A stretch of DNA of 61,877 bases from Paenibacillus timonensis (GCF_022427145.1 NZ_JAKSXN010000033.1:1-61877); one strand, 5' to 3'. Numbered from the stretch's first letter, positions 44,587 through 55,666 are shown. A program made the numbers and translations. Notes: generated by a model not told the origin, from the letters alone.

Positions 44587-46194
44587 GTGGATTTGAAGGC
44601 ATGGACGTTGGAGGAGAAGATCGGGCAGCTGTTTATTTGCGGTTTTCATAGCTTGGTGCCGGACGAACAGATTCGGACGTTGGTGGAGCGTTATCATGTA
44701 GGCGGCGTAGTCTATTTCCGGCGCAATATCGCCTCGGTGGAGCAGCTCGCCGAATTATCGCGGAGTTTGCAAGGGTTGCCTCGCAGCAAGCCGGAGCTTC
44801 CGCTATTCGTTTCGATCGATCAGGAGGGCGGCATGGTGGCTCGGCTGGATCATGAAGGGATGAGCCGCATTCCCGGCAATATGGCGCTTGGGGCGGCAGA
44901 CGATCCGGCGTTGACGGAGGAAGTGGCCAGGCTGGCGGCGAAGGAGATGCTGCAGTTAGGCATCAACTTCAACTTTGCGCCATGCGTCGACGTCAACAAC
45001 AATCCGGCGAATCCCGTGATCGGCGTGCGTTCGTTCGGGGAACGTCCGGAACGGGTGGCCGTGCAGGGGGCCGCGGCGGTACGCGGCTACCAAAGCCAAG
45101 GCGTGATCGCGACGGCCAAGCATTTTCCCGGCCACGGGGATACGGCGGTGGACTCCCATCGCGGCTTGGCGAGCGTCCCGCACGGGAAGGAACGGCTGCA
45201 CCAGGTCGAGCTGGCGCCGTTCCGCGAAGCGATTGCGGCAGGCGTCGATGCGATTATGACGGCGCATGTGATCTTCCCGGCGTTCGAGCCGGAAGGGATC
45301 CCAGCGACGTTATCACGTCGCGTGCTGACTGGCTTGCTACGCGAAGAGTTGGGCTTCGGCGGGCTGATCGTCACCGATTGCCTGGAGATGCAGGCCATTG
45401 CGGGGCACTACGGCATCGCCGAAGGGGCGGTGCAGGCGATCGAAGCCGGCGCGGACCTGGTGCTCGTGAGCCATACGCTGGCCGACCAACGCGCGGCGAT
45501 CGAGCGGGTGGCCGAAGCGGTGCGGAGCGGCCGGATCAGCGAAGCGCGGATCGACCGCTCGTTGGAGCGCATTCTGGCGCTCAAGGCGAAGCGGATCGGC
45601 AGCGCGTTGCAGGCGGTGACCGCCGCGACCGCGGCGGCTGGGCCGCTGACGCCGGAGGCGGAGAGCGGCGCGCTGTTGCGGCGGGCGGCGGAGCGCAGCG
45701 TGACGCTCGTGAAGGGCGCGGGCAGCCTGCCGCTCGAGAGCGAGCAGCCGGTGCTGGTCGTGTGGCCGGAGCTGCGGCACCGTACGGAAGTCGACGAGCC
45801 GGCAGTCCATCAGTATACGCTGGCGGAAGCCTTGCGGCCGCTTCATGGCCAGGTGGCTTCAGCGGTAATCGGCACCCAGCCAAGCGATGAGGAGATAACC
45901 ACGGTGATGGAACGAAGCAAAGAGTTCGACCAGATCGTTGTGACGACCTACACGGCGGAAGGAGGCATCCCCGAAGGCCAGCAATCGTTGGTACGGCAGC
46001 TTCAGAAGCTCCCGGGCAAACGGCTGATCGTTGTGTCTACCCGCAACCCCTACGACTTGAACGCGTTTCCGGAGATCGAGACGTATCTCTGCTTGTATGA
46101 GAACCGTCCGTTTTCGTTGGATGCGGCGGCCAAGGTCCTGGTCGGCGAACTGGAGCCGCAGGGGGTCTTGCCCGTCAACTTGGATGCAGTTTAA
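44587..46194 (+). CDS. nagZ: Beta-N-acetylhexosaminidase, GH3 (NagZ type)
   Basis: A 535-residue glycoside hydrolase that removes terminal GlcNAc from muropeptides or chito-oligosaccharides. The GH3 barrel shows FVSIDQEGGMVARLDHE, KHFPGHGDT at 178-186 with the catalytic-loop His and Asp, and VTDCLEMQAI. A C-terminal sandwich follows. No signal peptide is visible, so it acts inside the cell on imported sugars. The GTG at 44587 is six bases after AGAGGGGGA; an upstream reading in the same frame covers the previous gene. The middle of the gene (45400-45750) is clearly richer in GC. Confidence 0.9.
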   Translation: MDLKAWTLEEKIGQLFICGFHSLVPDEQIRTLVERYHVGGVVYFRRNIASVEQLAELSRSLQGLPRSKPELPLFVSIDQEGGMVARLDHEGMSRIPGNMALGAADDPALTEEVARLAAKEMLQLGINFNFAPCVDVNNNPANPVIGVRSFGERPERVAVQGAAAVRGYQSQGVIATAKHFPGHGDTAVDSHRGLASVPHGKERLHQVELAPFREAIAAGVDAIMTAHVIFPAFEPEGIPATLSRRVLTGLLREELGFGGLIVTDCLEMQAIAGHYGIAEGAVQAIEAGADLVLVSHTLADQRAAIERVAEAVRSGRISEARIDRSLERILALKAKRIGSALQAVTAATAAAGPLTPEAESGALLRRAAERSVTLVKGAGSLPLESEQPVLVVWPELRHRTEVDEPAVHQYTLAEALRPLHGQVASAVIGTQPSDEEITTVMERSKEFDQIVVTTYTAEGGIPEGQQSLVRQLQKLPGKRLIVVSTRNPYDLNAFPEIETYLCLYENRPFSLDAAAKVLVGELEPQGVLPVNLDAV

Positions 46195-46212
46195 ACAGAA
46201 GATCTTTACGGC

Positions 46213-46243
46213 AACGCCCGGGAGTGATTTCCGGGCGTTTTTT
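46213..46243 (+). terminator. Terminator after nagZ
   Basis: AACGCCCGG pairs with CCGGGCGTT, followed by six T residues. Confidence 0.9.
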
Positions 46244-46267
46244 GCGGGGATTTGTCAAAAAAATAAA

Positions 46268-46299
46268 GGAAAATGCGGCAGCATCCGACTGCATTTTCC
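46268..46299. promoter_or_regulatory. Inverted repeat before the secreted protein gene
   Basis: GGAAAATGC (46268-46276) and GCATTTTCC (46291-46299) are perfect nine-base arms. Without a T-run it is more likely a regulatory site or a second weak terminator. Confidence 0.4.
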
Positions 46300-46403
46300 A
46301 ATTTATTGTTGTTCGTGTCAGCAACTTTTCGTTTTTACTTGCGTTTAATACATTGTGAGTAAAGAGGAGCTATACAAAATGGGAGAGTAAAGGGAGTTTA
46401 GGC

Positions 46404-48596
46404 ATGAATTTAAAGAGATTGTTGATCACCACGATGTTGGCAGCATCGCAAATTGCCATGGTGCTTCCGGCCAGCGCGGAGGAGATGGGACAAGGAAACG
46501 GCGTAGATCCGTCGACCGTGACCCAGCAACCGGCGGATAACGGGACATTAACCAATCCAACCGATCCAGCGCAGCCGGGCGATACGTCCATGGATCCAGG
46601 AACGAACGATGGAACGGGGGGAACGGTTCCGGGAGAGAATCAGGAAGGAACGGAAACCGGTGATGAATCGGCACCGCCAACCAGCCCGGTAACGCCGCCG
46701 GCAGATCAAGGCGCGCAAAACCAAGGCAACTCCGGCCAATTGATCTTGATGGTGAACAGCAAGAAAATGTACCAGAACGGGAAAGAATACCTTGCCGGTT
46801 ATCCGATGGAAGTGAAGGACGGCGTATCTTACATATCGATCCGGGCGATCGTGGAACGTGCAGGATTCCAGCTGTCTTTTGACAATAAAACCAAGGAAAC
46901 GATCATCAAGCGGGGCAGCGACGAGCTTCGGTTCAAGGTGAATACGACCTACTACAAGGTCAACGGCGTGACGCAAACCATGCGGGGGAAATCCTATTCC
47001 GTCAAAAACAACTTCATGGTCCCGTTGACGGCGATCACGAAGGCCTTAAATATCACGTATTCCTATGATTCGGTAGGCAAACGGGTCATCGTCAATTTGA
47101 CCACGCTGCCGACGGCATCTTTTACGATCGGCAACAAGGAAGTGGTCGCGGGCGAAACGCAGGTTCAGTATGTAACCAGTGCTTCCTCGCCAATTGGACT
47201 TCCCATCGTGAACGAGGAATGGATCGGGCGCCAGGATATGTTCATGACGCCGGGGGATTACACCGTTACCTACCGGGTTCAGGATTCCAGCGGCCAGTGG
47301 AGTAATCCGTATACGCTGACGATTCATGTCAGCAAGCCGCATACGCCGCCGGTGGCGAATTTTACGACGGACAAAGACACCTATAAAATGGGTGAAATGA
47401 TCACTTACACCGACCTCAGTACGGACGAAGTGGGCATCACCGAGCGAATTTGGGAAAACAAGCAACTCGCGTTCTTTACGCCGGGGCAAATGACGATCCG
47501 CCTGAAGGTCGTCAATAAATTCGGTTTGTATTCGACCGTGGAGAAGACGATTACGATCACGAACGAAACTCTGTACACGCAGGATGAATTCAATAAGCTG
47601 TTCATGCCGGTCGGTGAAAAATATACGTTCGACGGCACGCAAGTCCCGAGCTGGGAACGGCTCAAATACGCATTCACTTCCGAAGCGGTGACGTTGATCC
47701 GCAGCAATAGCCCGGAAACGGTCTATTCCAAAGGGATCGTGTATAAGGAAGCGGCGATCGGGAATACGCGCTTCATGATTCACCATGCCAATGCCACGGG
47801 GAAACCGGTCAAAATGTACGTGATCGCCACGAACAACAATGGCGAAACGACACGTCTGACGCAAAGCAACCTGGGCTTTGGCGGACCAAGCACTTATGCA
47901 ACCGCGGCGGGGAAAGCTTCGGTGCAACGGTATTACGAATCGATGCAAACCGGCAGCAAATACAAGGATACGTGGTTTGCTCCGGGGGAAAGCAAGATCA
48001 TTCTGAACGAGCTCAGCGCGACCGCGATGAAGCAAGGGGATGTCATTTCGTTGTTTGCGGACTTGTACAGCGATCATACGTTGAATTATACGGTTATTAT
48101 GGTGGATCAGGATCCGTTTAACACTTTGCCTTATCTGAGTGCTTTAACACCTGATATTCATAACCGCGGCACCTACATGGAGGCCAACCGCAATATCGAA
48201 GTGACCGATCTGATCGGCAATACGCCGTCCCGGTTGCTGATCGGCGACAACTCCAGCGACCCGTTCCTGATCGGATACGACGGCCCGACAGGGGAATACC
48301 GCATGAATGCCGGCAACTTCGGCGTCTTGTACCGGATTAAGCTGTACCGCGTCGCGCCAAACACGCTTATCACATTTAACCCGCGCGGCGGGAACTATTC
48401 GGGATCCGTGATGGTCAACGGGGATATCGTTGGTTTGCCGAATGTCGGAGGAATCAGCGCGCCGAACGAGAACGCCGTGCTGTTCCGCACCGGCGAGCGC
48501 GAGCAAACCGTGGATCTGATTTTCACGGCTGCTCCGGGCAGTAACTTGTCCGTCAACCTGCTGTTCCAGCAGATGCCGGAGAAGAAAAGCGAATAA
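46404..48596 (+). CDS. Secreted protein with copper-amine-oxidase-like stalk domain and PKD-like repeats
   Basis: A 730-residue exported protein. A signal peptide ends near PASAE (residue 26), followed by a low-complexity linker to about residue 110 rich in Pro, Gly, Thr and Asp. Residues 112-235 match the copper amine oxidase N-terminal type (VNSKKMYQNG, SYISIRAIVERAG, FMVPLTAITKALN), which acts as a surface stalk and carries no copper enzyme. Residues 240-390 look like PKD-type beta-sandwiches. The rest is unrecognised and may hold the activity. It is a single-gene unit with a strong terminator. Wall or surface-layer attachment is likely but no anchor motif is seen. Confidence 0.78.
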   Translation: MNLKRLLITTMLAASQIAMVLPASAEEMGQGNGVDPSTVTQQPADNGTLTNPTDPAQPGDTSMDPGTNDGTGGTVPGENQEGTETGDESAPPTSPVTPPADQGAQNQGNSGQLILMVNSKKMYQNGKEYLAGYPMEVKDGVSYISIRAIVERAGFQLSFDNKTKETIIKRGSDELRFKVNTTYYKVNGVTQTMRGKSYSVKNNFMVPLTAITKALNITYSYDSVGKRVIVNLTTLPTASFTIGNKEVVAGETQVQYVTSASSPIGLPIVNEEWIGRQDMFMTPGDYTVTYRVQDSSGQWSNPYTLTIHVSKPHTPPVANFTTDKDTYKMGEMITYTDLSTDEVGITERIWENKQLAFFTPGQMTIRLKVVNKFGLYSTVEKTITITNETLYTQDEFNKLFMPVGEKYTFDGTQVPSWERLKYAFTSEAVTLIRSNSPETVYSKGIVYKEAAIGNTRFMIHHANATGKPVKMYVIATNNNGETTRLTQSNLGFGGPSTYATAAGKASVQRYYESMQTGSKYKDTWFAPGESKIILNELSATAMKQGDVISLFADLYSDHTLNYTVIMVDQDPFNTLPYLSALTPDIHNRGTYMEANRNIEVTDLIGNTPSRLLIGDNSSDPFLIGYDGPTGEYRMNAGNFGVLYRIKLYRVAPNTLITFNPRGGNYSGSVMVNGDIVGLPNVGGISAPNENAVLFRTGEREQTVDLIFTAAPGSNLSVNLLFQQMPEKKSE

Positions 48597-48605
48597 GAGG
48601 TAGGC

Positions 48606-48637
48606 AAAGGCACGGCGCTGAGGCGCCGTGCCTTTTT
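48606..48637 (+). terminator. Terminator after the stalk-domain gene
   Basis: AAAGGCACGGCGC pairs perfectly with GCGCCGTGCCTTT around a CTGA loop. Confidence 0.9.
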
Positions 48638-48693
48638 GATTAACTAGACACTTGTTGCCTCTAGGCCTTGCGTGTCTTGCGAATCCGAGCTCA

Positions 48694-48722
48694 TTGACGG
48701 AGCTTTTGATTTGGGGCATTAT
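48694..48722 (+). promoter_or_regulatory. Promoter of zur
   Basis: TTGACG and CATTAT are 17 bases apart, 45 bases before the start. Confidence 0.55.
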
Positions 48723-48766
48723 TAGAGAAGACGCATGGAGGAAGGTTTAGACGGGAGGAATGTCAC

Positions 48767-49228
48767 ATGCTGTCGACCGAGGAAATTATTAAAGTGATGT
48801 CCAGCCGGGGGCTGCGGATTACCGACCAACGCAAAAGCTTGGCCAAGCTGTTCGCCCAGCGGGACGGTTATTTGACCCCGAAGGATGTCTATGAATATAT
48901 GGGCAAGGAGTACAGCGGCCTTAGCTTTGATACCGTATACCGTAATCTCCGGGTCATGGAGGAGCTGGGCGTGCTGGAGCAGGTCGTATTTGAAGACGGC
49001 TTAAAGTTCAGAGCCAGCTGCAGCAGCGAAGGGCATCATCACCATCATATGATCTGCCTGCAATGTGAGAAGACGTATCCGATCCATTTCTGCCCGATGC
49101 CGCTGACGGACGCGCCGGAGCAGTTCCAGGTCGTGAAACATAAATTCGAGGTTTTCGGGTATTGTAAAAACTGCCGGCCGGACGGCAAGCCGCAGGATGC
49201 CGTGCCGGATACCAACGAGGTGTCCTAA
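48767..49228 (+). CDS. zur: Zinc uptake regulator Zur (Fur family)
   Basis: A 153-residue metalloregulator. The winged helix is [12 protein letters not shown] and [20 protein letters not shown]. The metal-binding half has a His run GHHHHHM, a C-x2-C pair (CLQC), and CKNC, the structural zinc site. The His stretch and overall pattern agree with Bacillus Zur better than with Fur or PerR. The Zur-type box before znuA at 52189 is a likely target. The stop is two bases before the yidD start. Confidence 0.9.
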   Translation: MLSTEEIIKVMSSRGLRITDQRKSLAKLFAQRDGYLTPKDVYEYMGKEYSGLSFDTVYRNLRVMEELGVLEQVVFEDGLKFRASCSSEGHHHHHMICLQCEKTYPIHFCPMPLTDAPEQFQVVKHKFEVFGYCKNCRPDGKPQDAVPDTNEVS

Positions 49229-49229
49229 T

Positions 49230-49511
49230 ATGGGCGTGGTTCGCAAAACATTCCAGGCGCCGATCCATGTCTATCGCAAGTTTATTTCACCTCTTAAGCC
49301 GCCGACCTGCCGATTCTATCCGACCTGTTCGGCTTACGCCTTGGAGGCGATCGAGGTGCATGGCCCGCTGAAAGGGTCGTGGCTGGCGGCCAAACGGATC
49401 GTCAAATGCCAACCGTTCCATCCGGGCGGATATGACCCGGTTCCGCCTAAGGCGGAGAAGAAACGCGGGGGCGAGCAAGGAACGCCGCCGCTGAACGGCG
49501 GACAAGCCTGA
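49230..49511 (+). CDS. yidD: Membrane protein insertion efficiency factor YidD
   Basis: A 93-residue protein with the conserved core [31 protein letters not shown] (read in parts), typical of YidD, which binds the membrane and helps YidC-dependent insertion. The ATG at 49230 follows GAGGTG at eight bases, replacing a longer in-frame reading. The C-terminal tail is Lys/Gly-rich. Here it follows zur instead of the usual rpmH-rnpA genes, so zinc control is possible. Confidence 0.9.
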   Translation: MGVVRKTFQAPIHVYRKFISPLKPPTCRFYPTCSAYALEAIEVHGPLKGSWLAAKRIVKCQPFHPGGYDPVPPKAEKKRGGEQGTPPLNGGQA

Positions 49512-49544
49512 GCGCATCAGGGGAATAACCGCCTCCGATGCGGC

Positions 49545-49573
49545 TTGACACGGTTTGGAAATTTTTTTAATAT
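49545..49573 (+). promoter_or_regulatory. Promoter of the metG T-box leader
   Basis: TTGACA (49545-49550) with TAATAT (49568-49573) at 17 bases, giving a transcript that includes the repeat and the T-box. Confidence 0.6.
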
Positions 49574-49641
49574 AAAATGGAATGAAGCTACGGAAGGCCC
49601 GGTTGAATTCAAAATTCGACGCCGAGTTTACTTCTTGAACT

Positions 49642-49680
49642 GCTTCGTGATCGAAAGTTGATTTTTTGAACAACCTCTAT
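49642..49680 (+). repeat. Short leader repeat, copy 2, before the T-box
   Basis: GCTTCGTGATC, then AAAG, a T-run, and GAACAACCTCT, nearly identical to the element at 10-50. Confidence 0.6.
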
Positions 49681-49689
49681 AGTTTCCAG

Positions 49690-49964
49690 TGAACGGATGA
49701 GTACAGGGATAAGATCCAGCCACAGAGAGCCGGGGGAGCTGCAAACCGGTCTGGAGCGTCTTTGGAATATGGTCCGGGAGGAACCGTTTTCGAGCCAAGC
49801 GGCATACGTTTATCACGATGCGATGGTGAGGGAACGGCGTGCGGTCCGGCGTTAACGGACGGTCGGTTTCGACCAATGGAGCCTGTAGCCTGCGAAGGTA
49901 CGGGGAATTTGGGTGGTAACGCGTGAGAACTCTCTCGCCCCATGATGGGGCGGGAGTTTTTTTG
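49690..49964 (+). ncRNA. T-box riboswitch, methionine specifier
   Basis: The leader contains a CAGAGAGCC-type AG-box region, a specifier loop with GGAATATGGTCC (ATG at 49769-49771), and the T-box GGGTGGTAACGCG at 49911-49923, whose TGGT pairs with the tRNA end. The terminator is CTCTCGCCCC with GGGGCGGGAG and a run of seven T (about 49929-49964). Uncharged methionyl tRNA should cause read-through into metG. Confidence 0.94.
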
Positions 49965-49978
49965 TTGTATTTGCAATT

Positions 49979-52040
<2,062 letters not shown>

Positions 52041-52086
52041 GCGATTGATCAGAATACACGTCGCGGCTCAGATGCCGTCTGCACCT

Positions 52087-52119
52087 ACCGTCAGGGGACT
52101 CTCCCTTGGCGGTTTTGTT
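52087..52119 (+). terminator. Terminator after metG
   Basis: ACCGTC-AGGG pairs with CCCT-GCGGT, followed by TTTGTTTG. Confidence 0.7.
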
Positions 52120-52152
52120 TGTTGAACCGAAATATAGGAAGAATAATAGAGG

Positions 52153-52203
52153 TTGACAATCGTTCTAGAAAGGCCCTATAATCCTTGTTGGTAATCATTA
52201 CGA
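52153..52203 (+). promoter_or_regulatory. Zur-controlled promoter of znuACB
   Basis: TTGACA (52153-52158) and TATAAT (52177-52182), 18 bases apart. TGGTAATCATTACGA (52189-52203) differs by one base from the Bacillus Zur consensus TCGTAATNATTACGA and covers the likely start point. Confidence 0.85.
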
Positions 52204-52222
52204 TTAAGAGAGGGAGTTATTG

Positions 52223-53209
52223 ATGTTTATACATAGATTCAAGCGGGGTCTTGTCATCGCGGCGGGAGTACTTACCGTTATGTTGGTTTTATCGGGTTGC
52301 GGAAAGAATACGGGCGGCGCAACGATCGTGGAAGGCAAGGTGAACGTCATCACCAGCTTTTATCCGATTTATGAATTCGCCAAGGCGATCGGCGGCGAAG
52401 AAGCGAACGTCATCAATCTGCTGCCGACAGGCGTCGAGCCGCATGATTGGACGCCGCGCAGCCAGGATATTCTGAATGCATCCAAAGCTCAGTTGTTTTT
52501 GTATAACGGCGCGGGGCTGGAGGGGTGGGTCCCGAACTTTCTGAAAGGCTTGGGCGGCGATGCCAAAGTCGAAACCGTGGAGGTTAGCCAGGGCATCGAT
52601 TTGATCGAAGCGGAAGGCGACGACGGTCATGGGCATGGCGAAGAGACGGAGACGAATGGGGATCATGAAGGGGAGACGGCCGATCATCACGTCGATCCGC
52701 ACACCTGGGTAAGCCCGAAATCCGCGATCGTGATGGCCGAGAACATCAAGAACAGCTATATCGATGTAGATCCGAAACACCAGGCGGCCTATGAAGCCCG
52801 GTATCAGCAGCTGCTAGGCCAACTGCAGGCGCTGGACGCCAAGTTTACCGAACAATTATCCGCGCTTCCGAACCAAGAGATCGTCGTGTCCCATCAGGCC
52901 TTTGGTTATCTGTGCCGGGATTATGGGTTAACCCAACATGCGATCATGGGCCTTTCGCCGGAAGCCGAGCCGCGGGCCCAGGATCTGGTGGCGTTGTCGA
53001 AGCTGGTGAAGGAAGAAGGGATCCGTTATATTTTCTTCGAAGAGCTCGTATCGGATAAACTAGCTAAAACGCTAGCTTCCGAGGCCGGGGTGGAGACGCT
53101 GGTGCTGAATCCGGTGGAAGGTTTGACGAAAAGCCAAGAGCAAGCCGGGGACAATTACTTTACGTTGATGGAGAAAAATTTGCAAAATCTGATCCAAGCT
53201 CTACAATAA
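52223..53209 (+). CDS. znuA: Zinc ABC transporter, substrate-binding lipoprotein
   Basis: Cluster A-I binding protein of 328 residues that captures zinc. The signal peptide ends in LSGC (Cys26), giving a lipid anchor. The metal site is formed by the His in GVEPHDWTP, a His in HVDPHTW, one in VSHQAFGY, and an acidic residue near the end. A His-rich, Asp/Glu-rich loop (HGHGEE, DHEGETADHH) at about 135-155 probably feeds metal. ATG 52223 follows AGGGAG; a TTG lies one codon before. Zur controls it. Confidence 0.95.
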   Translation: MFIHRFKRGLVIAAGVLTVMLVLSGCGKNTGGATIVEGKVNVITSFYPIYEFAKAIGGEEANVINLLPTGVEPHDWTPRSQDILNASKAQLFLYNGAGLEGWVPNFLKGLGGDAKVETVEVSQGIDLIEAEGDDGHGHGEETETNGDHEGETADHHVDPHTWVSPKSAIVMAENIKNSYIDVDPKHQAAYEARYQQLLGQLQALDAKFTEQLSALPNQEIVVSHQAFGYLCRDYGLTQHAIMGLSPEAEPRAQDLVALSKLVKEEGIRYIFFEELVSDKLAKTLASEAGVETLVLNPVEGLTKSQEQAGDNYFTLMEKNLQNLIQALQ

Positions 53210-53245
53210 AAAGAAAACTATATGTACCGGAAGGACGCAAAATAA

Positions 53246-54007
53246 ATGAATACCGACGCAAAACCGGCACTGGATGCCGTTTGTCATGATAGTGTAATCG
53301 AGCTCGACCACGTCTCCTTCTCGTACCAGGAGCAGAAAGTCATCTCCGACTTCAGCTTTAGGGTGCGCGAGCGGGATTTCGTCGGAGTGATCGGTTCCAA
53401 TGGCGCGGGGAAAACGACGCTGCTGCGGATGATGGTAGGTTTGCTGCAGCCAACGGAGGGACAAATCCGCTTGTTCGGCGAGCCGATCCGGCGCTTCCGC
53501 GATTGGGAGCGGATCGGCTACGTGCCGCAGAAGAACGCGTTTAACCCGCTGTTTCCGGCTACGGTTCGCGAAGTCGTGTTGTCCGGCCTTTATAACAACA
53601 AGAAGCTGTTCCGCCGCATCGGCCGCGAGGAACAGCGCAAATGCGACGATGCGCTGGAAGTGATGCGGATCAGCGAAATCCAGGATAAACGAATCGGCCA
53701 GCTTTCAGGCGGTCAGCAGCAGCGGGTATTTTTGGCACGCGCGCTCGTGAACAAACCCGATCTGCTCGTTTTGGACGAACCGACGGTGGGGATCGACGCC
53801 CAGACGCAAGCCGACTTCTTTGAACTCATCTTTCATATGCATGCCCACCATCATATGACATTTCTGATGGTCTCCCATGATATCGGCATGATTGAAGGGA
53901 AGCTGGGCCAGGAACCTCGCGAGCATTGCGGGGCGATCAAATTTTACGTGCGCCACTCGCACGAGCAGGACTGCGCGATCCCGGATCTGCAGCATTCGTT
54001 GGTTTAG
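53246..54007 (+). CDS. znuC: Zinc ABC transporter, ATPase
   Basis: A 253-residue ATPase with GSNGAGKTTLL (Walker A), LSGGQQQR (signature) and LLVLDEPTVGID (Walker B). The C-terminus carries a His/Cys tail (REHCGAIKF, VRHSHEQDC) as in other zinc ATPases. It follows znuA by 36 bases and powers the ZnuB channel. Confidence 0.95.
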   Translation: MNTDAKPALDAVCHDSVIELDHVSFSYQEQKVISDFSFRVRERDFVGVIGSNGAGKTTLLRMMVGLLQPTEGQIRLFGEPIRRFRDWERIGYVPQKNAFNPLFPATVREVVLSGLYNNKKLFRRIGREEQRKCDDALEVMRISEIQDKRIGQLSGGQQQRVFLARALVNKPDLLVLDEPTVGIDAQTQADFFELIFHMHAHHHMTFLMVSHDIGMIEGKLGQEPREHCGAIKFYVRHSHEQDCAIPDLQHSLV

Positions 54008-54059
54008 CCTGCGCTTTCGAAGCCGTTTTGCTTCGCAAAACTTTTAGGAGTGGTTTATT

Positions 54060-54863
54060 TTGGAGATATTATCCGCTGATTTTTTTCAAAGAGCGCTGGC
54101 TGGAGGTCTGCTAATCGGGCTCACGGCACCGCTGATCGGGATCTTTCTGGTGCTGCGCCGCTTATCGATGATCGGAGATACCTTGGCGCATGTTACTATC
54201 GCCGGGGTGGCCTTAGGTTTTTTGATCGGCGTATATCCCGTTGGCGTCGGATTGGCTTTTGCCGTCGTCGCCTCGTTTGCGATTGAGAAGCTGCGCAAAG
54301 CATATAAAGGCTACGCCGAGCTGTCGATTGCCATCATCATGTCCGGCGGCGTTGCATTAGCATCCCTGTTCTTCACGTTGGGGATGGGTTACAATACGGA
54401 TGTGGTCAGCTATCTGTTCGGCAGCATCTATACGCTGGATACGACGGATTTGTACGTGGCGTTTGGCGTCACCTTGGTGGTGGTTATCGTCGTGGCCGCC
54501 TTTTTCAAGGAGTTCTTCCTGCTGACCTTTGAGGAGGATGCCGCTTCAGTGAGCGGCCTTCCGGTCAAGCTGCTGAACTTGCTGCTGACGGTCATGACGG
54601 CGCTGGTAATCAGTACGGCCATCAAAATCGTCGGCGCTTTGCTGGTCTCGGCCCTGCTGACGATTCCGGCCGCCTGCAGCCTGCTGATCGCCCGAAGCTT
54701 TAAATCCTCCGTTATCTTTTCCGTCATCATTGCCGAAATCGCGGTTGTGGCGGGACTGATCGTGGCGGGCATCTGGAATCTGGCGCCAGGCGCCACGATC
54801 GTACTGCTGCTGATCTGCATGCTGATACTAACTTTGCTGGGCAAACGGGGATTTTCCACCTAG
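54060..54863 (+). CDS. znuB: Zinc ABC transporter, permease
   Basis: A 267-residue membrane protein of the ABC-3 family with about eight spans (GLLIGLTAPLIGIFLVLRR near the start). The TTG at 54060 follows AGGAGTG. It forms the pore of the zinc importer with ZnuA and ZnuC. Confidence 0.93.
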   Translation: MEILSADFFQRALAGGLLIGLTAPLIGIFLVLRRLSMIGDTLAHVTIAGVALGFLIGVYPVGVGLAFAVVASFAIEKLRKAYKGYAELSIAIIMSGGVALASLFFTLGMGYNTDVVSYLFGSIYTLDTTDLYVAFGVTLVVVIVVAAFFKEFFLLTFEEDAASVSGLPVKLLNLLLTVMTALVISTAIKIVGALLVSALLTIPAACSLLIARSFKSSVIFSVIIAEIAVVAGLIVAGIWNLAPGATIVLLLICMLILTLLGKRGFST

Positions 54864-54889
54864 CCCGCAAGGGTACATAGGGGGTTCTT

Positions 54890-55603
54890 ATGGCCGATAT
54901 CCATCTTGGGATCGCCTTTGGCGCGGGGGTTGCTTCCTTTATTTCACCCTGCTGCTTGCCGTTATATCCGTCTTATTTGTCGTATATCACCGGGATGTCC
55001 GTGCAGCAATTGAAGACGGAGCAAAGCAAACGCGACGTCCGGTTCCGGACGATGACGCATACGCTGGCGTTTATCCTCGGCTTCTCCGTGGTCTTCTACA
55101 CGCTGGGCTTCGGCGCCGGTTTGTTCGGCGAATTTTTTAATCAATATCGCGGATTAATCCGGCAATTGTCCGCTATTTTGATCATTTTAATGGGCTTGTT
55201 TTTGATGGGAATTTTCCAGCCGCAGTTCTTGCTGAAGGAACGGAAAATGGACTTGAAGTTCAAACCGGCCGGTTATGTCGGTTCGTTTATCTTCGGCATC
55301 GGCTTCTCGGCGGGCTGGTCGCCTTGCGTCGGCCCGATCCTGGCGGCGATTATCGCATTGGCCGTGACGGAGCCGGGAACCTGGATCGGACTCATCACCG
55401 CCTATACGCTTGGATTCGCGTTGCCCTTTTTCGCGCTGGCCTTTTTTATCGGCTCGACCAAATGGATTCTCCGGTATTCCGCGATCATGATGAAAATCGG
55501 GGGTGCCTTGATGCTGCTGATGGGGGGGCTGCTGTTTACGAACCGCATGGCCCAAATCACGATTTGGCTGCAGCAAATCACGCCCGAATGGCTGAAGTTC
55601 TAG
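54890..55603 (+). CDS. ccdA: Cytochrome c biogenesis protein CcdA
   Basis: A 237-residue membrane protein with six spans that passes reducing power from cytosolic thioredoxin to outside thiols for cytochrome c maturation. The two redox cysteines occur in SFISPCCLP and GWSPCVGP. The first motif has an extra Cys (SPCC in place of the usual SPCV). It is 26 bases after znuB, so it is probably in the zinc-controlled operon. Confidence 0.93.
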   Translation: MADIHLGIAFGAGVASFISPCCLPLYPSYLSYITGMSVQQLKTEQSKRDVRFRTMTHTLAFILGFSVVFYTLGFGAGLFGEFFNQYRGLIRQLSAILIILMGLFLMGIFQPQFLLKERKMDLKFKPAGYVGSFIFGIGFSAGWSPCVGPILAAIIALAVTEPGTWIGLITAYTLGFALPFFALAFFIGSTKWILRYSAIMMKIGGALMLLMGGLLFTNRMAQITIWLQQITPEWLKF

Positions 55604-55636
55604 GAGGGGACACAAGGAAAGTGTGCCGCCTTGCAC

Positions 55637-55666
55637 TTGCCAACGGACAATCAGAACATGTATCAT
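55637..55666 (+). promoter_or_regulatory. Promoter of mntR
   Basis: TTGCCA (55637-55642) and TATCAT (55661-55666) at 18 bases. A small dyad TTAAC...GTTAA follows and an ACATGT pair flanks the region, possibly operator sites. Confidence 0.45.

Noticed and set aside
44982..45890. Plus-strand frame of 302 codons inside nagZ
   Set aside because: It is a shifted frame in the GC-rich part of nagZ, rich in Arg and Gly, without a ribosome site.
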